Assembly: GCA_036871055.1 (NCBI GenBank)
Contig: CP141893.1
Coordinates: forward strand, 1,798,001-1,862,000
Length of the DNA stretch: 64,000 nucleotides
DNA from: Bisbaumannia sp015645095
GTDB lineage: Bacteria; Pseudomonadota; Gammaproteobacteria; Pseudomonadales; Halomonadaceae
Direction: 5' to 3'
The translations under genes and the position numbers were made by a program. The notes beneath the pieces were generated by a model. That model ran no database searches and was not told where the DNA came from. It was given only the letters and a program-made list of their open reading frames with translations. Positions 55,615 to 63,708 of the stretch are shown piece after piece. Within the stretch, counting starts at the first letter, position 1. The number at the start of each line of letters is the position of its first letter.

Positions 55615-56166
55615 TTATTCGTGGCCGGCGTCGTCGATGCGGAAGCTCGACGGGCGGGTCAGGGCGATAACGAGGGTGGTGAGCCAGGCCTCCAGCAGGG
55701 CCAGGCAGAACAGCCCCACGCCGGCCAGCATCGCCGACTGGGGGATCCACAGCGGGATGCGCAAGAGCCCATAGGAGGTCTCGCCGAAGGCGATGCTGTC
55801 CTCCAGCAGCCAGAAGAGGTTCCAGGCCAGGTAGCCGGCCAGGAGAAGTGCCAGGCTAAGGCAGAGCAGTTCCACATGGGCCCGGGCCCCCGGGGGCAGG
55901 CGGCCGATCAGCAGGGTCACGCGGATATGGCCCCCATGGATAAAGGTGTAGGCCAGCCCCAGGAAGCTGGCGCCCACCAGCAGGAAGCCGGAGATCTCGG
56001 AGAGGCCGGGAATCGCCAGGCCGATGCGATCGAAGCCGAGCTGGATGGCGAATCGGTCGACGATGCGGCCGAGGATCTGGGCGGTGATCAGGCCGCAGAT
56101 CAGGCACAGGCAGGCGGCGGCCAGGTAGCCCCCCAGGGTATAGAGAGGGCGGAGTCGATAGCGCAT
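55615..56166 (-). CDS. TRAP transporter small permease (DctQ-type)
   Basis: The 183-residue protein has four hydrophobic spans, the DctQ topology, with LVGASFLGLAYTFIHGGHIRVTLLIGRLPPGAR as the conserved loop (HIRVxLL). It forms the membrane complex with the DctM partner 14 bp downstream. ATG 56166 is chosen because GGTGA precedes it; an in-frame GTG at 56175 is an alternative adding three residues. Confidence 0.9.
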   Translation of the reverse strand: MRYRLRPLYTLGGYLAAACLCLICGLITAQILGRIVDRFAIQLGFDRIGLAIPGLSEISGFLLVGASFLGLAYTFIHGGHIRVTLLIGRLPPGARAHVELLCLSLALLLAGYLAWNLFWLLEDSIAFGETSYGLLRIPLWIPQSAMLAGVGLFCLALLEAWLTTLVIALTRPSSFRIDDAGHE

Positions 56167-56226
56167 GGGAGTCACCGTATGGTGGGCGGCAAGGGCAAGC
56201 CGGGCCCCGCGGGGCCCGGAACCCCG

Positions 56227-57219
56227 CTAGCGAGCGTTGAGGTAGTTGCCGAGGATGGCGGCGCCCTGGTCGCCGGCGCGCTCGACCCACTCCTCGGTCA
56301 TGGTGGCGCCGACCTGCTCGAGCAGCTCGGCGAGCTCGGCACTCGGCTCGCTGACCTGGATGCCGTTCTCGGCGAGCACGGCCAGGGCCTCCTCGGTCTC
56401 CTGGCGGCTCATTTCCCAGCCGCGCCGCTCGGCCTCGGCGGCGGCCTCGAGCAACGCCTCCTGGCTGGCCTCGTCGAGCCGCGAGAAGGCCTGCTCGTTG
56501 ACGATCACCATGTTCTTGGGCAGCCACAGCTGAGCGTGGTTGAAATGGCTAAGGTAATCCCAGGCCTTGGTGTCGGCGCCGGTGGCCGGCGAGGTGACCA
56601 TGGCCTCGACTCGACCGGTGCTGAAGGCGGTGGGGATATCCGGCACCTCCACCTGGGTCGGCACGGCGCCGGTCAACTGGGCCAGGCGCTCGCTGGCGGT
56701 GTTGTAGGCACGCATGCTGAGGTTGCGCAGGTCATCCGGCGACTCGATGGCCTGCTGGGTGAAGATCCCCTGGGGCGGCCAGGGCACCGCGAAGAGCAGT
56801 CGCAGGCGCTGGCTGGCCAGCTCCTCGGCGATGATCTCGCGGGAGGCCTCCCACAGGGTCCAGGCGTCCTCGTAGTTGGCCGCCAGGTAGGGCACCGAAT
56901 CGACCTCGTAGATGGGGTTCTCGTTGGCCAGCCGCGACATGATCAGCTCGCCCATGGGCACGATGCCACGGCGCACCGAGTTCTTGATCTCGGGGTGACC
57001 GATCAGCGAGCCGTTGGAGTGAACGGTGATATCCAGCTCGCCGTCGGTGCGCTCGCGCACCTCGTCGGCGAATTCGCGAATGTTGACGGTATGGAAGGTG
57101 CGATCGCCATAGGGGGTGGGCATGTCCCACTGTGTCGCGGCCTGGGCGCCGGCACCCAGGGTGGTGAGGCCGAGGCCCAGGGCGGTGGAGGTCAGCCCTG
57201 CCAGTAGACGGGTCTTCAT
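56227..57219 (-). CDS. TRAP transporter solute-binding protein (DctP-type)
   Basis: The 330-residue periplasmic protein has a signal peptide (cleavage near AQA-ATQW, residue 27) and the DctP fold with TFHTVNIREFADEVRERT, VPYLAANYEDAW, LRLLFAVPWPPQGIFTQQAI and LSMRAYNTASERLAQLTGAVPTQV, where the conserved Arg contacts the ligand carboxylate. It is the first gene of the TRAP operon, divergent from pxpABC; this placement suggests 5-oxoproline or a related acid as ligand, but that is inference. Confidence 0.92.
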   Translation of the reverse strand: MKTRLLAGLTSTALGLGLTTLGAGAQAATQWDMPTPYGDRTFHTVNIREFADEVRERTDGELDITVHSNGSLIGHPEIKNSVRRGIVPMGELIMSRLANENPIYEVDSVPYLAANYEDAWTLWEASREIIAEELASQRLRLLFAVPWPPQGIFTQQAIESPDDLRNLSMRAYNTASERLAQLTGAVPTQVEVPDIPTAFSTGRVEAMVTSPATGADTKAWDYLSHFNHAQLWLPKNMVIVNEQAFSRLDEASQEALLEAAAEAERRGWEMSRQETEEALAVLAENGIQVSEPSAELAELLEQVGATMTEEWVERAGDQGAAILGNYLNAR

Positions 57220-57352
57220 CGAATCTTCCTCGTGGTTGGGTCGCTATTGTTGTTTCGGTCGCCGAAGCGCCGGGGCACAGTCGCAGCTTAGTCGCTGGTG
57301 TGATGGGAGGTTAGGTCTCAGGAAGACGATACGTCAACGTTTCTAAGACTAT

Positions 57353-57387
57353 TTGATGATGAAATGACATCAATTTATCGATAAATT
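57353..57387. promoter_or_regulatory. two overlapping palindromes between the TRAP and pxp operons
   Basis: TTGATG-N9-CATCAA (57353-57373) overlaps by two bases the perfect 16-bp palindrome AATTTATCGATAAATT (57372-57387). Both lie in an AT-rich patch between divergent operons, 47 bp before pxpA. This is where a shared operator would sit; the MarR-like protein of the TRAP operon is a candidate binder. Confidence 0.4.
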
Positions 57388-57433
57388 ATTTTCAAAGCAC
57401 AATGATACCGTCGCCATGACAAGGAGCCTGGAC

Positions 57434-58177
57434 ATGACCCGACTACGACTCAACGCCGACATGGGCGAAAGCCTGGGGCCCTGGGTGATGGGCCGCGACG
57501 ACGAGCTGATGCCCCATGTGGACCTGGCCAACGTGGCCTGCGGTTTCCACGCGTCCGACCCGGACACCATGCGCGCCACGGTCCGCCTGGCGGTGGCCCA
57601 CGGCGTCACCGTGGGCGCTCATCCCGCCTATCCGGACCTGGTGGGTTTCGGGCGACGCTCGCTCGCCTGTCGCCCCGAGGAGGTGGAGAACCTGCTGCTC
57701 TATCAGCTGGGGGCCCTGGCGGGCGTCTGCCGTGCCGAGGGCACCCCGCTGGGGTATGTGAAGCCCCATGGCGCCCTCTATAACGACATGATGCGCGATC
57801 CCGCGATCCTCGCGGCGGTGATGCGGGCGGTGGCGGCCTATGATGCCGGCTTGCCGCTGATGGTGATGGCCACCCGCGACAATGCCCCGGCGCGGCGCCT
57901 GGCTTCGAGCCATGGCCTGACCCTGTGGTTCGAGGCCTTCGCCGATCGCGCCTACGACGGCGAGGGGCGCCTGGTCTCGCGGCGCGAGCCCGGCGCCGTA
58001 CACCATGATCCGGCGCTGATCGTCGACCAGGCCCGGCGCATCGCCCGGGGCGAGCCCTTGACCGCCAGCGACGGCAGCGAGCTGGTGCTCGAGGCCGAGA
58101 CCCTCTGCGTGCATGGCGACAACCCCGAGTCGATCGCCGCCGTGGTGGCCATTCGCCAGGCCCTGAACTCCTTATGA
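57434..58177 (+). CDS. pxpA: 5-oxoprolinase subunit PxpA (LamB/YcsF)
   Basis: PxpA is one of three subunits of the ATP-dependent prokaryotic 5-oxoprolinase, which opens pyroglutamate to glutamate. The 247-residue protein starts MTRLRLNADMGESLGPW and has ANVACGFHASDPDTMRATV, VGAHPAYPDLVGFGRR and GYVKPHGALYNDMM, the family motifs. ATG 57434 has AAGGAG 7 bp upstream; an earlier in-frame ATG at 57416 precedes it and is less likely. It overlaps pxpB by 4 bp. Confidence 0.95.
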   Translation: MTRLRLNADMGESLGPWVMGRDDELMPHVDLANVACGFHASDPDTMRATVRLAVAHGVTVGAHPAYPDLVGFGRRSLACRPEEVENLLLYQLGALAGVCRAEGTPLGYVKPHGALYNDMMRDPAILAAVMRAVAAYDAGLPLMVMATRDNAPARRLASSHGLTLWFEAFADRAYDGEGRLVSRREPGAVHHDPALIVDQARRIARGEPLTASDGSELVLEAETLCVHGDNPESIAAVVAIRQALNSL

Positions 58178-58908
58178 GCCGCCCTATGAATCGCCCCAAT
58201 CCGCGCCTGGAGTCGGCGGGCCTGGATGGCTGGCTGGTGCGCCTCTTCGACGAGATCGACGAGGCCAACCTGGCCTGGCTGGAGGCCCTGATGGCGGCCT
58301 GCGAGGCGCGCCTCGGCGAGTCCCTGATCGACCTGGTGCCCTCCTATACCACCCTGCTGGTCTGTTTCGATCCGCTGCGCCTGGAGGGGGGCGAGGCGCG
58401 TCGCCGTCTGCTGGCCATCCTCGCCGAGCTGCGGCCGCGGGAGAATGACGCCGAGTCAGCGCCGCTCAAGACGCTGCCGGTCTGGTATGACGAGGCCGTG
58501 GGGCCGGAGCTTGTGCGCCTCGCCGAGGGGTTCGATGGCGATATCGCCGCCGTGGTTCGTGCCCATACCCAGGCGGAGTATCGGGTCTTCGCCCTGGGCT
58601 TCGCCCCCGGCTTCGCCTTTATGGGAGGGCTACCGGCGAGCCTCGAGGCACCACGCCTGGCCACGCCGCGCCGCCGGGTGCCGGCGGGTAGCGTGGCGGT
58701 GGCGGGGCGTCAGACCGCCGCCTATCCCACGGCGTCCCCCGGGGGCTGGAACCTGCTGGGACGCACGCCGGTGACGCTCTTCGATCGCCAGCGGGAGCAC
58801 CCTAGCCTGCTGGCGGTGGGGGACCGGGTGCGTTTCGAGGCGGTGGATCGGGAGACCTTTATCGAGCTGGGGGGTGACCCCACGCTCATGGCGGAGGAGG
58901 GCGCATGA
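58174..58908 (+). CDS. pxpB: 5-oxoprolinase subunit PxpB (KipI-like)
   Basis: The 244-residue protein matches KipI/PxpB: VPSYTTLLVCFDPLR, VWYDEAVGPELVRLAEG, HTQAEYRVFALGFAPGFAFMGGLP and RVPAGSVAVAGRQTAAYPTASPGGWNLLGRTP. It joins PxpC and PxpA to form the oxoprolinase. It overlaps pxpA and pxpC (ATGA at both junctions). A second ATG four codons in is an alternative start. Confidence 0.95.
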   Translation: MSRPMNRPNPRLESAGLDGWLVRLFDEIDEANLAWLEALMAACEARLGESLIDLVPSYTTLLVCFDPLRLEGGEARRRLLAILAELRPRENDAESAPLKTLPVWYDEAVGPELVRLAEGFDGDIAAVVRAHTQAEYRVFALGFAPGFAFMGGLPASLEAPRLATPRRRVPAGSVAVAGRQTAAYPTASPGGWNLLGRTPVTLFDRQREHPSLLAVGDRVRFEAVDRETFIELGGDPTLMAEEGA

Positions 58909-59837
58909 GCGAGCTGGCGAGTCTGCGGGTGGAGCGCGCCGGGCCCCTGGCCCTGCTCCAGGACGCCGGACGCTTCGGCGTTCGACGCCTCGGCGTCACT
59001 CAAGGGGGGCCGGTGGACCTGCACGCCTGGGCCTGGGCCAATCGCCTGGCGGGCAATCCCTGGGGCGCCGCCGCCCTGGAGATAACCCTGGGGGGCCTGA
59101 CCCTGGTGGCACGGCGGGACGCCTGGCTGGCCCTGGCCGGGGCCGACCTGGGCGCGACCCTCGATGGCGAGCCCCTGCCACCCTGGCGACGCTTTCGCCT
59201 GGGCGCCGGCCAGCGCCTCGCCTTCGCCACGCCCCAAGCCGGACTGCGCGCCTACCTGGCGGTGGCCGGCGGCTTCAACGCCGAGCCGGAGCTGGGTAGC
59301 CTGGCCTGCGTGGTGCGCGAGGGGCTGGGGGGGCATCGCGGCCAGGGCAGGGCGCTGGCGGCGGGGGATGCCCTGGCGTTTCGGCCGGGTGGACCCGCCG
59401 AAGGCCCCGCCGAGGCCCCGCTAGCGGTACGACCCGACTATAGGGCCGAGCCCCGGCTGGCGCTGATTCCCGGCGCCCAGATCGCGGCCTTTCGTGGTTC
59501 GAGCCTGTTCGCTGCCTTCCATCATCCCTGGCGGGTCGATGCCCGAGCCGATCGCATGGGGGTGCGCCTGACCGGCCCGAGGCTCGAGTGCGCCATCGAC
59601 TCCCTGGTCTCGGAGGGCATCGGCCTGGGGGCGGTGCAGGTGCCGCCGGATGGCCAGCCCATCGTGTTGCTCAACGACCGCCAGACCATCGGCGGCTATC
59701 CGCGCCTGGGCAGCCTGACGCCCCTGGCCTGTGCGCGCCTGGCCCAGTGTCAGCCCGGGCAGCGGCTCTGGCTGCGGCCACAAGGCCGGGAGGCGGCCCA
59801 GGCCGAGTTCGTACGCTGGCGCCGGGAGTTCGAGTAG
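58905..59837 (+). CDS. pxpC: 5-oxoprolinase subunit PxpC (KipA-like)
   Basis: The 310-residue protein has the KipA/PxpC pattern: LQDAGRFGVRRLGVTQGGPVDLHAWAWANRL, AYLAVAGGFNAEPELGS, and near the end SEGIGLGAVQVPPDGQPIVLLNDRQTIGGYPRLG. The last gene of pxpABC. The sugE promoter overlaps the bases just after its stop. Confidence 0.95.
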   Translation: MSELASLRVERAGPLALLQDAGRFGVRRLGVTQGGPVDLHAWAWANRLAGNPWGAAALEITLGGLTLVARRDAWLALAGADLGATLDGEPLPPWRRFRLGAGQRLAFATPQAGLRAYLAVAGGFNAEPELGSLACVVREGLGGHRGQGRALAAGDALAFRPGGPAEGPAEAPLAVRPDYRAEPRLALIPGAQIAAFRGSSLFAAFHHPWRVDARADRMGVRLTGPRLECAIDSLVSEGIGLGAVQVPPDGQPIVLLNDRQTIGGYPRLGSLTPLACARLAQCQPGQRLWLRPQGREAAQAEFVRWRREFE

Positions 59838-59848
59838 CCTCCAGCCCC

Positions 59849-59876
59849 TTGACCGGGTAGGGGGCTTTGCTAGGAT
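59849..59876 (+). promoter_or_regulatory. promoter of the guanidinium exporter gene
   Basis: TTGACC (59849-59854) and TAGGAT (59871-59876) are 16 bp apart. The predicted start site (about 59883) falls directly at the first riboswitch hairpin. Confidence 0.5.
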
Positions 59877-59884
59877 GGTGTCGC

Positions 59885-59928
59885 GGCGGGACGACCCGCC
59901 GTTATTGCACTCACCGGGGACGGCCCCG
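59885..59928 (+). promoter_or_regulatory. guanidine-II riboswitch (mini-ykkC)
   Basis: Two hairpins with the diagnostic ACGR tetraloops: GGCGGG-ACGA-CCCGCC (59885-59900) and CGGGG-ACGG-CCCCG (59915-59928), joined by 14 nt. The loops pair with one another when guanidine binds and free the downstream ribosome site (GGAAG, 59937-59941). The gene behind it is an SMR guanidinium exporter, the expected partner. Both loops and stems fit the class exactly. Confidence 0.85.
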
Positions 59929-59948
59929 ACCGCCTCGGAAGCTTCTCC

Positions 59949-60269
59949 ATGACTACCGCCTGGATCCTTCTCGTCATCGCCGGCCTGCTCGAAGTCGCCT
60001 GGGCCCTGGGGCTCAAGGCCTCGGCGGGCTTTACCCGGCTCTGGCCCAGCCTCTTTACCCTGGCCGCCATGATCGCCAGCTTCTATCTGCTCGCCCAGGC
60101 CATGAAGGTGCTGCCGGTGGGCACCGCCTATGCCATCTGGGTGGGCATCGGTGCCCTGGGCACGGTGCTGCTCGGCATCCTGATCTATGGCGACAGCGCC
60201 AGCCCCCTGCGCCTGGTCAGCCTGGTACTGGTGCTGGCCGGCCTGGTGGGCCTGAAGCTCGCCGGCTAG
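59949..60269 (+). CDS. gdx: guanidinium exporter, SMR family (SugE/Gdx)
   Basis: The 106-residue protein has four transmembrane helices; LLEVAWALGLKAS contains the membrane-embedded Glu14 that carries guanidinium and protons, and AYAIWVGIGALGTVLLGILIYGDS is the TM3/TM4 Gdx signature. Gdx (formerly SugE) exports guanidinium against two protons. The riboswitch upstream fits this role and argues against a general drug pump. A strong hairpin follows. Confidence 0.93.
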   Translation: MTTAWILLVIAGLLEVAWALGLKASAGFTRLWPSLFTLAAMIASFYLLAQAMKVLPVGTAYAIWVGIGALGTVLLGILIYGDSASPLRLVSLVLVLAGLVGLKLAG

Positions 60270-60284
60270 CCATTTCCCGACGAC

Positions 60285-60328
60285 AAAACCACAAGGCCCG
60301 CGGCGTTTGCCGCGGGCCTTGTGGTTTT
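60285..60328. terminator. bidirectional terminator of gdx and the GntR gene
   Basis: A perfect 20-bp stem (AAAACCACAAGGCCCGCGGC and its complement around GTTT) has A-runs on one side and T-runs on the other, so it works on both strands between the convergent genes. Confidence 0.85.
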
Positions 60329-60347
60329 CGGGCATCCGATGGCGTGC

Positions 60348-61034
60348 CTAGAGCAGGCCGCGTCGCTCCAGCACCCCGGCGATGATCGGCACCGGGGTCA
60401 TCAGATGCTCGCGCATCATGGCGCAGGCCTTGGGGCTGTCCCGGTTGAGGATCACCTCCACCAGGGCCGCGTGCTCCTCGCGCTTGGTGGCCAGGGCCGC
60501 CTCCGAGAAGACCGTCTCCCGCAGCCACAGGTGGCGATAGCGCTCCGCCTGGTCGAAGAGGCTCTCGCGCACCCGCAGCAGGTGCTCGGAGCCGCAGCCG
60601 GCGACGATCGCCTGGTGGAAGGCCTTGTGGCGGGCATCCCAGATATCCAGCACCTCGTCGGGGCCATTCACCTCCACCACCTTGGAGAGGGTATGGGCAT
60701 GGGCGAGGATCTCCGCCTCCCAGTCGTCGTCGCCCCGCTCGATGGCCAGGCGCAAGAGTAGCCCTTCGAGCTGCGAGCGGGCGTCGTAGAGGTCGTGCAG
60801 TTCGGCCAGGGACATGGTGGCGACCCGGTAACCGCGCTGGCTGATGGCCACCACCATGCGCTCTGCCACCAGCTGGGACAGGGCCTCTCGGAGCGGGCCG
60901 ACCCCCAGGTCGTAGCGCTCCTTGAGGTGGCTCATCAGCAGCTTCTCGCCGGGGGGGAAGACGCCGCGAATGATGTCCTTCTTGAGCCAGGTGTAGGCGC
61001 TGATGCCCTGATTCTGCCGAGGGGGGGTATCCAT
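60348..61034 (-). CDS. glaR: GntR-family (FCD) regulator, GlaR/CsiR-type
   Basis: The 228-residue repressor has a winged helix (TWLKKDIIRGVFPPGEKLLMSHLKERYDLGVGPLREALSQLVAERMV) and a C-terminal FCD domain with the metal-binding pattern ARSQLEGLLLRLAIE, DARHKAFHQAIVAG and REEHAALVEVILNRD. It is divergent from glaH, as in E. coli where CsiR/GlaR represses glaH-lhgD and is released by glutarate. ATG 61034 has AGGAG 7 bp upstream; an earlier in-frame start at 61085 lies in the shared promoter region. Confidence 0.88.
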   Translation of the reverse strand: MDTPPRQNQGISAYTWLKKDIIRGVFPPGEKLLMSHLKERYDLGVGPLREALSQLVAERMVVAISQRGYRVATMSLAELHDLYDARSQLEGLLLRLAIERGDDDWEAEILAHAHTLSKVVEVNGPDEVLDIWDARHKAFHQAIVAGCGSEHLLRVRESLFDQAERYRHLWLRETVFSEAALATKREEHAALVEVILNRDSPKACAMMREHLMTPVPIIAGVLERRGLL

Positions 61035-61051
61035 GGGTGTACTCCTTGTCT

Positions 61052-61110
61052 TGTCGACATGATACCCAATCCATCGATGAGCCACCTAATGGGATAGACG
61101 ATTGGATAAT
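61052..61110. promoter_or_regulatory. divergent glaR/glaH control region with candidate operators
   Basis: TGTCGACA at 61052-61059 is a perfect palindrome, and CCAATC near 61065 and GATTGG near 61099 form a wider inverted repeat with a GATAAT -10 candidate at 61105-61110. Related TGTCG words recur near 61147. They could be GlaR sites; no consensus was available to test. Confidence 0.28.
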
Positions 61111-61218
61111 GCCTATTTTGCAGTGCCTGGTTGACGGAAGTTAGAAATGTCGATATTTTTGTATTGTGTCGTCAATAAGGGCGCCCCAGGGGCCCACTAC
61201 GCCAGCCAGGAGCCAACC

Positions 61219-62199
61219 ATGACCGTCTTGACTCAGCTTCCCGCCGCCGCCATGCCGCTGCCCGAGGCCATCCAGGGCTTCACCCTGGAGCCGAGCAGCC
61301 ATTCACCGCGCCTGCTCAACCTGACCCTCTCCCGCGAGGTGGTCGAGGCCTTCCTGGCCGCCGTGGCCGATACCCCGGTGCAGGCCCTGGAGTACAAGTC
61401 GATGCTGCGCTTCCGGGTCGCCAAGGTGCTCGACGACCTGTGCGGCAACACCCTGCAGCCGGTGCTGATCAACACCCTGGTGGATCGCGCCACCGGTGGC
61501 CTGCAGGTGACCCCGGAAGGTCTCGATGAGGTGGCCCAGGCCGAAGAGATGGTCAAGGTAGCCACCGCCGTGGCTCACCTGATGGGGCGCTCCAACTACG
61601 ACGCCATGAGCGGCCAGTACTATGCTCGCTTCGTGGTCAAGAACGTCGACGATTCCGACAGCTACCTGCGTCAGCCGCACCGGGTGATGGAGCTGCACAA
61701 CGACGGCACCTTCGTCGAGCAGGACACCGATTATGTGCTGATGATGAAGATCGACGAGCAGAACATGGAAGGCGGCAACTCCCTGTTGCTGCACCTGGAC
61801 GACTGGGCCGACCTGGAGCGCTTCTACGGCCATCCGATGGCGCGTCGCGAGATGCGCTGGAGCGCACCGCCCAGCAAGAACGTCGCCAAGGACATCTACC
61901 ATGCGGTCTTCGATGTGGATCGCGGCGGCCGACCGATCATGGCCTATATCGATCAGTTCGTGCAGCCGAAGGACTTCGAAGAGGGCAACTGGCTCACCGA
62001 TCTTTCCGAGTCCCTGGAGACCAGCCCGGCGATCCTTTCGGTGCCCAACCCGGTGGGGAGCTTCCTGCTGATCAACAACCATTTCTGGCTGCATGGTCGC
62101 GATCGCTTCACCCCGCATCCCGACCTGCGTCGCGAGCTGATGCGCCAGCGTGGCTACTTCACCCATGCCAAGACCCTGCGCAATCCGCGTCAGAAGTAA
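61219..62199 (+). CDS. glaH: glutarate 2-hydroxylase (GlaH/CsiD)
   Basis: GlaH is an Fe(II)/2-oxoglutarate dioxygenase that converts glutarate to L-2-hydroxyglutarate in lysine/cadaverine breakdown. The 326-residue protein, near E. coli GlaH in length, has the facial triad His160, Asp162 (MELHNDGTF) and His292 (WLHGRDRF), and ends with FTHAKTLRNPRQK. ATG 61219 has CCAGGAGCC upstream; a longer frame at 61147 would start in the operator region. Confidence 0.95.
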   Translation: MTVLTQLPAAAMPLPEAIQGFTLEPSSHSPRLLNLTLSREVVEAFLAAVADTPVQALEYKSMLRFRVAKVLDDLCGNTLQPVLINTLVDRATGGLQVTPEGLDEVAQAEEMVKVATAVAHLMGRSNYDAMSGQYYARFVVKNVDDSDSYLRQPHRVMELHNDGTFVEQDTDYVLMMKIDEQNMEGGNSLLLHLDDWADLERFYGHPMARREMRWSAPPSKNVAKDIYHAVFDVDRGGRPIMAYIDQFVQPKDFEEGNWLTDLSESLETSPAILSVPNPVGSFLLINNHFWLHGRDRFTPHPDLRRELMRQRGYFTHAKTLRNPRQK

Positions 62200-62295
62200 G
62201 TAGACTTTCCGTGGCCGCGCCCGACGCGGCCACGGTATTTGACGTTCCTCCCGGTGCAGGAGGGACGCGCCCCTGACGAGACGACGAGGCCTGCG

Positions 62296-63489
62296 GTGTA
62301 CGACTTTATTATTATCGGCGGCGGCATCATCGGCATGTCCACCGCCATGCAGCTGATTCGAACCTATCCCGACCGCAAGATGCTGGTGGTGGAGAAGGAG
62401 TCGGGGCCGGCCCATCACCAGACCGGCCATAACAGCGGCGTGATTCATGCCGGGGTCTACTACACCCCGGGCAGCCTCAAGGCGCGTTTCTGCCTGGAGG
62501 GCAACCGCGCCACCAAGGCGTTCTGCGACACCCATGGCATCGCCTATGACGAATGCGGCAAGCTGCTGGTGGCCACCAACGACATCGAGATGCAGCGCAT
62601 GCAGGCGCTGTGGGAGCGCACCGAAGCCAATGGTCTGGAGCGTCACTGGTTGTCGGGCGCCGAGCTCAAGGAGCGCGAGCCCAATATCACCGGCGTGGGG
62701 GGGATCTTCGTGCCCTCCAGCGGTATCGTCAATTACGCCCAGGTGACCGAGGCCATGGCCGGCGAATTCCAGCGCCTGGGCGGCGAGATTCGCTACGCCA
62801 CCGAAGTGACTGGCCTGGAGGAGCGCGCCCAGGAGGTGGTGGTCAAGACCACCCAGGGTGACCTGACCAGCCGCTATCTGCTCTCCTGTTCGGGACTGAT
62901 GGCCGACCGGGTGGTGCGCATGCTGGGGCTCGATCCCGGCTTCACCATCTGCCCCTTCCGCGGCGAATACTACCTGCTGCCGGAAAAACACAACCAGATC
63001 GTCAATCACCTGATCTATCCGATTCCCGATCCCTCCATGCCGTTTCTCGGCGTGCACCTGACCCGCATGATCGACGGCACCGTGACCGTCGGCCCCAATG
63101 CGGTGCTGGCGTTCAAGCGCGAGGGCTACCGCAAGACGGATATCTCGGTGATGGACATGGCCAGGATGTTCACCAACCCGGGCATCCTCAAGGTACTCAA
63201 GGCGAACCTCAAGCCGGGCCTCCACGAGATGAAGAACTCCCTGTTCAAGGGGGGGTACCTGGAGGAGGTGCGCAAGTACTGCCCCAGCATCACCAAGGCC
63301 GATCTCGGCGCCTATCCCGCCGGGGTGCGAGCCCAGGCGGTCTCCAAGGACGGCAAGCTGGTGGACGACTTCCTCTTCGTCAACACCAGGCGCACCATCA
63401 ATGTCTGCAATGCGCCGTCCCCGGCGGCCACCTCGGCGATTCCCATCGGCGCCCATATCGTCGAGAAGGTGCAGGCCCAGGTGGCCTGA
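62296..63489 (+). CDS. lhgO: L-2-hydroxyglutarate dehydrogenase/oxidase
   Basis: The 397-residue FAD enzyme oxidises the GlaH product to 2-oxoglutarate, feeding electrons to quinone. The FAD motif is IIGGGIIGMSTAMQL (Gly8-Gly13), followed by VVEKESGPAHHQTGHNSGVIHAGVYYTPGSLKA, and the C-terminal NVCNAPSPAATSA. GTG 62296 is chosen because it gives the family start MYDFIIIGGG; an AGGAGGG further upstream is 31 bp from it and is followed by no nearer start codon. Confidence 0.94.
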   Translation: MYDFIIIGGGIIGMSTAMQLIRTYPDRKMLVVEKESGPAHHQTGHNSGVIHAGVYYTPGSLKARFCLEGNRATKAFCDTHGIAYDECGKLLVATNDIEMQRMQALWERTEANGLERHWLSGAELKEREPNITGVGGIFVPSSGIVNYAQVTEAMAGEFQRLGGEIRYATEVTGLEERAQEVVVKTTQGDLTSRYLLSCSGLMADRVVRMLGLDPGFTICPFRGEYYLLPEKHNQIVNHLIYPIPDPSMPFLGVHLTRMIDGTVTVGPNAVLAFKREGYRKTDISVMDMARMFTNPGILKVLKANLKPGLHEMKNSLFKGGYLEEVRKYCPSITKADLGAYPAGVRAQAVSKDGKLVDDFLFVNTRRTINVCNAPSPAATSAIPIGAHIVEKVQAQVA

Positions 63490-63570
63490 GCCCTGGCGAG
63501 GGATCGCCGATCCCTCGCGCCTGATGTGACTCTCGGTCTTGCCGTGGCCCTGGGCCCGGTAGCCATTTTG

Positions 63571-63595
63571 CCCACGCCTCGGCGTGGGTTTTTTT
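63571..63595 (+). terminator. terminator of glaH-lhgO
   Basis: An 8-bp stem CCCACGCC/GGCGTGGG with a two-base centre is followed by seven T residues, 81 bp after the lhgO stop. Confidence 0.85.
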
Positions 63596-63708
63596 ATTTA
63601 TCCGCGATTTCTTCTATAGAGGCGTCACGGCCTCTCGTGAGCCGGAGTGGGCCGGGCTAGGGTGGGCACGGGACGCCATAACAACCCCAATCACTCAAGG
63701 AAGCGAAG

